NCBI GenBank assembly: GCA_002169755.1
Contig: NHIU01000038.1
Location: 22,047-40,831 of the forward strand
Source: Candidatus Pelagibacter sp. TMED197
GTDB taxonomy: Bacteria; Pseudomonadota; Alphaproteobacteria; Pelagibacterales; Pelagibacteraceae
Length of the DNA: 18,785 nt
Direction: 5' to 3'
How positions within the stretch are numbered: the stretch's first letter is position 1; each line of letters begins with the position of its first letter. This document shows, one piece after another, positions 18,022 through 18,785 of this stretch. Below the pieces are notes generated by a model. That model ran no database searches. It saw only the letters and a program-made list of their open reading frames with translations, and was not told the origin of the DNA. A program made the position numbers and the translations under genes.

Positions 18022-18785
18022 TAGGCAACCAAGTAGTCAACTTTACTCGCATCATCATATAAAGACATAATTGGTTTGTCATTTAATTCAAAAATTTCAT
18101 TCGAATAAAAACCATTAAACTTTGTTCTGAATGTTAGACCATAGGCACCAAGTTGACCTAGTTCTATGTAATCACCTTCTTTAATATTATTAGGCAGCAA
18201 AAAAGGGCCCTTCATATAATCTAAGCTATCACACGTAGGTCCAAAAAAACTAAAAGAAGTTAATTTTTTAGAAAGAATTCTACCATTTGTTATCATTTTT
18301 GAAGGCAATACAAAGTTTGGGACTCCAGCGTCAAATAATGAACCGTAAGTACCATCATTGATATACAGATTTTGTTTTTTTCTTAAAATGACTTTAACTA
18401 TTGTTGAACCACTCTCAGCCACTATTGCTCTTCCTGGTTCACAAAATATCTCAGGTAGCTTTATTAATTTTAGTTTTTTAAGCGATTTTTTTATTTCGTT
18501 AAGATAGTTACTTAACGGTTCTGGATTTAAATCTGGGTAAACTGATGGAAAACCACCACCTATGTTTATAATGTCAGGAACAATCTTTGTTTTCTTAATT
18601 ATGTTTCCAATTTCTTCAATACCTTTCGAATAAGAAATTTTATGCATGCACTGAGATCCTACATGAAAACTGATACCCAACTTTTTTGAATGCTCTTTAC
18701 ACAACCTCACAAGTCCAAGAGCTTCAGATGAAAATGCCCCAAATTTTCTAGATAAATCAATTTCAGCATGTTCGTTTGAAATAGC
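18021..18785 (-). CDS. Ornithine/lysine decarboxylase-family enzyme, C-terminal part (cut by window edge)
   Basis: A fold-III PLP decarboxylase. The reading frame stays open to the last base of the window, so at least 255 residues are coded here and the PLP-lysine end lies outside. The GTG at 18710 is not a start: the codons above it (AISNEHAEIDLSRKFGAFSS) are typical of the family just before HVGSQC. Also visible are NIGGGFPSVYP, the PLP-phosphate-binding EPGRAIVAESG, the active-site FFGPTCDSLDYM with catalytic Cys, and LGAYGLTFRTKFNGFY near the C-terminus. The GPTCDSxD form fits ornithine (or ornithine/lysine) decarboxylase rather than diaminopimelate decarboxylase, whose motif is GPxCExxD. 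It would feed putrescine to the DHS-like enzyme that follows with a one-base overlap. The operon promoter must lie beyond the window. Confidence 0.9.
   Translation of the reverse strand, partial: AISNEHAEIDLSRKFGAFSSEALGLVRLCKEHSKKLGISFHVGSQCMHKISYSKGIEEIGNIIKKTKIVPDIINIGGGFPSVYPDLNPEPLSNYLNEIKKSLKKLKLIKLPEIFCEPGRAIVAESGSTIVKVILRKKQNLYINDGTYGSLFDAGVPNFVLPSKMITNGRILSKKLTSFSFFGPTCDSLDYMKGPFLLPNNIKEGDYIELGQLGAYGLTFRTKFNGFYSNEIFELNDKPIMSLYDDASKVDYLVA

Noticed and set aside
18021..18710. Decarboxylase starting at GTG 18710
   Set aside because: The same frame continues with family-typical residues to the window edge, so the gene is cut by the edge, not short.

Overview
The window is an AT-rich stretch (roughly 70% A+T by eye) of a compact bacterial chromosome. 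Gene content and order point to an alphaproteobacterium, most likely a streamlined marine lineage close to Pelagibacterales (SAR11). The evidence is an Irr-type Fur protein, a RegB-type redox kinase, the ubiE-ubiB-coaBC run, mutM-rpsT-dnaA-dnaN-gyrB, very short or overlapping intergenic spaces, A/T homopolymers inside genes, and almost no Shine-Dalgarno sequences. The assignment is inferred from recognised motifs, not from a database search.

Layout. (1) 66-2965, plus strand: an Irr-like regulator, catalase-peroxidase katG and a small DUF2061-like membrane protein. A strong sigma70-type promoter with a 31-bp near-perfect palindrome lies between irr and katG and looks like a Fur/PerR/Irr operator. 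(2) 2962-7674, minus strand, read from high to low coordinates: ubiE, ubiB, coaBC, a MoeB/ThiF-family gene whose frame breaks at an A7 run, and a secreted SH3-domain protein. This is one tight operon for ubiquinone and CoA synthesis plus sulfur-carrier activation. (3) 7686-13774, plus strand: mutM, rpsT, dnaA, dnaN and gyrB, covering base-excision repair, ribosome assembly, replication initiation, the sliding clamp and gyrase. dnaN has its true N-terminus in a different frame, broken at an A11 run. (4) 13782-15059, plus strand: a RegB/PrrB-type sensor kinase directly behind gyrB. (5) 15056-18785, minus strand: a polyamine operon in the order ornithine-decarboxylase-family enzyme (cut by the window edge), deoxyhypusine-synthase-like protein, N-carbamoylputrescine amidase, agmatine deiminase.

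How it fits together. The first module looks like iron/peroxide-controlled peroxide detoxification. The second supplies respiratory quinone and CoA. The third is the replication-initiation cluster. The last offers two routes to putrescine (from ornithine and from agmatine), plus a DHS-like enzyme that could join polyamines in a bacterium that should lack eIF5A.

The most notable observations are the katG operator next to a Fur-family gene, two poly-A frame breaks of opposite sign (one in the essential dnaN), a GyrB that lacks the usual proteobacterial TOPRIM insert but has a novel loop at the quinolone pocket, leaderless-type promoters at ubiE and rpsT, and the DHS-like polyamine operon. There is no RNA gene, CRISPR array, insertion sequence or recognisable replication origin in the window. 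No stretch longer than about 220 bases is without a gene.
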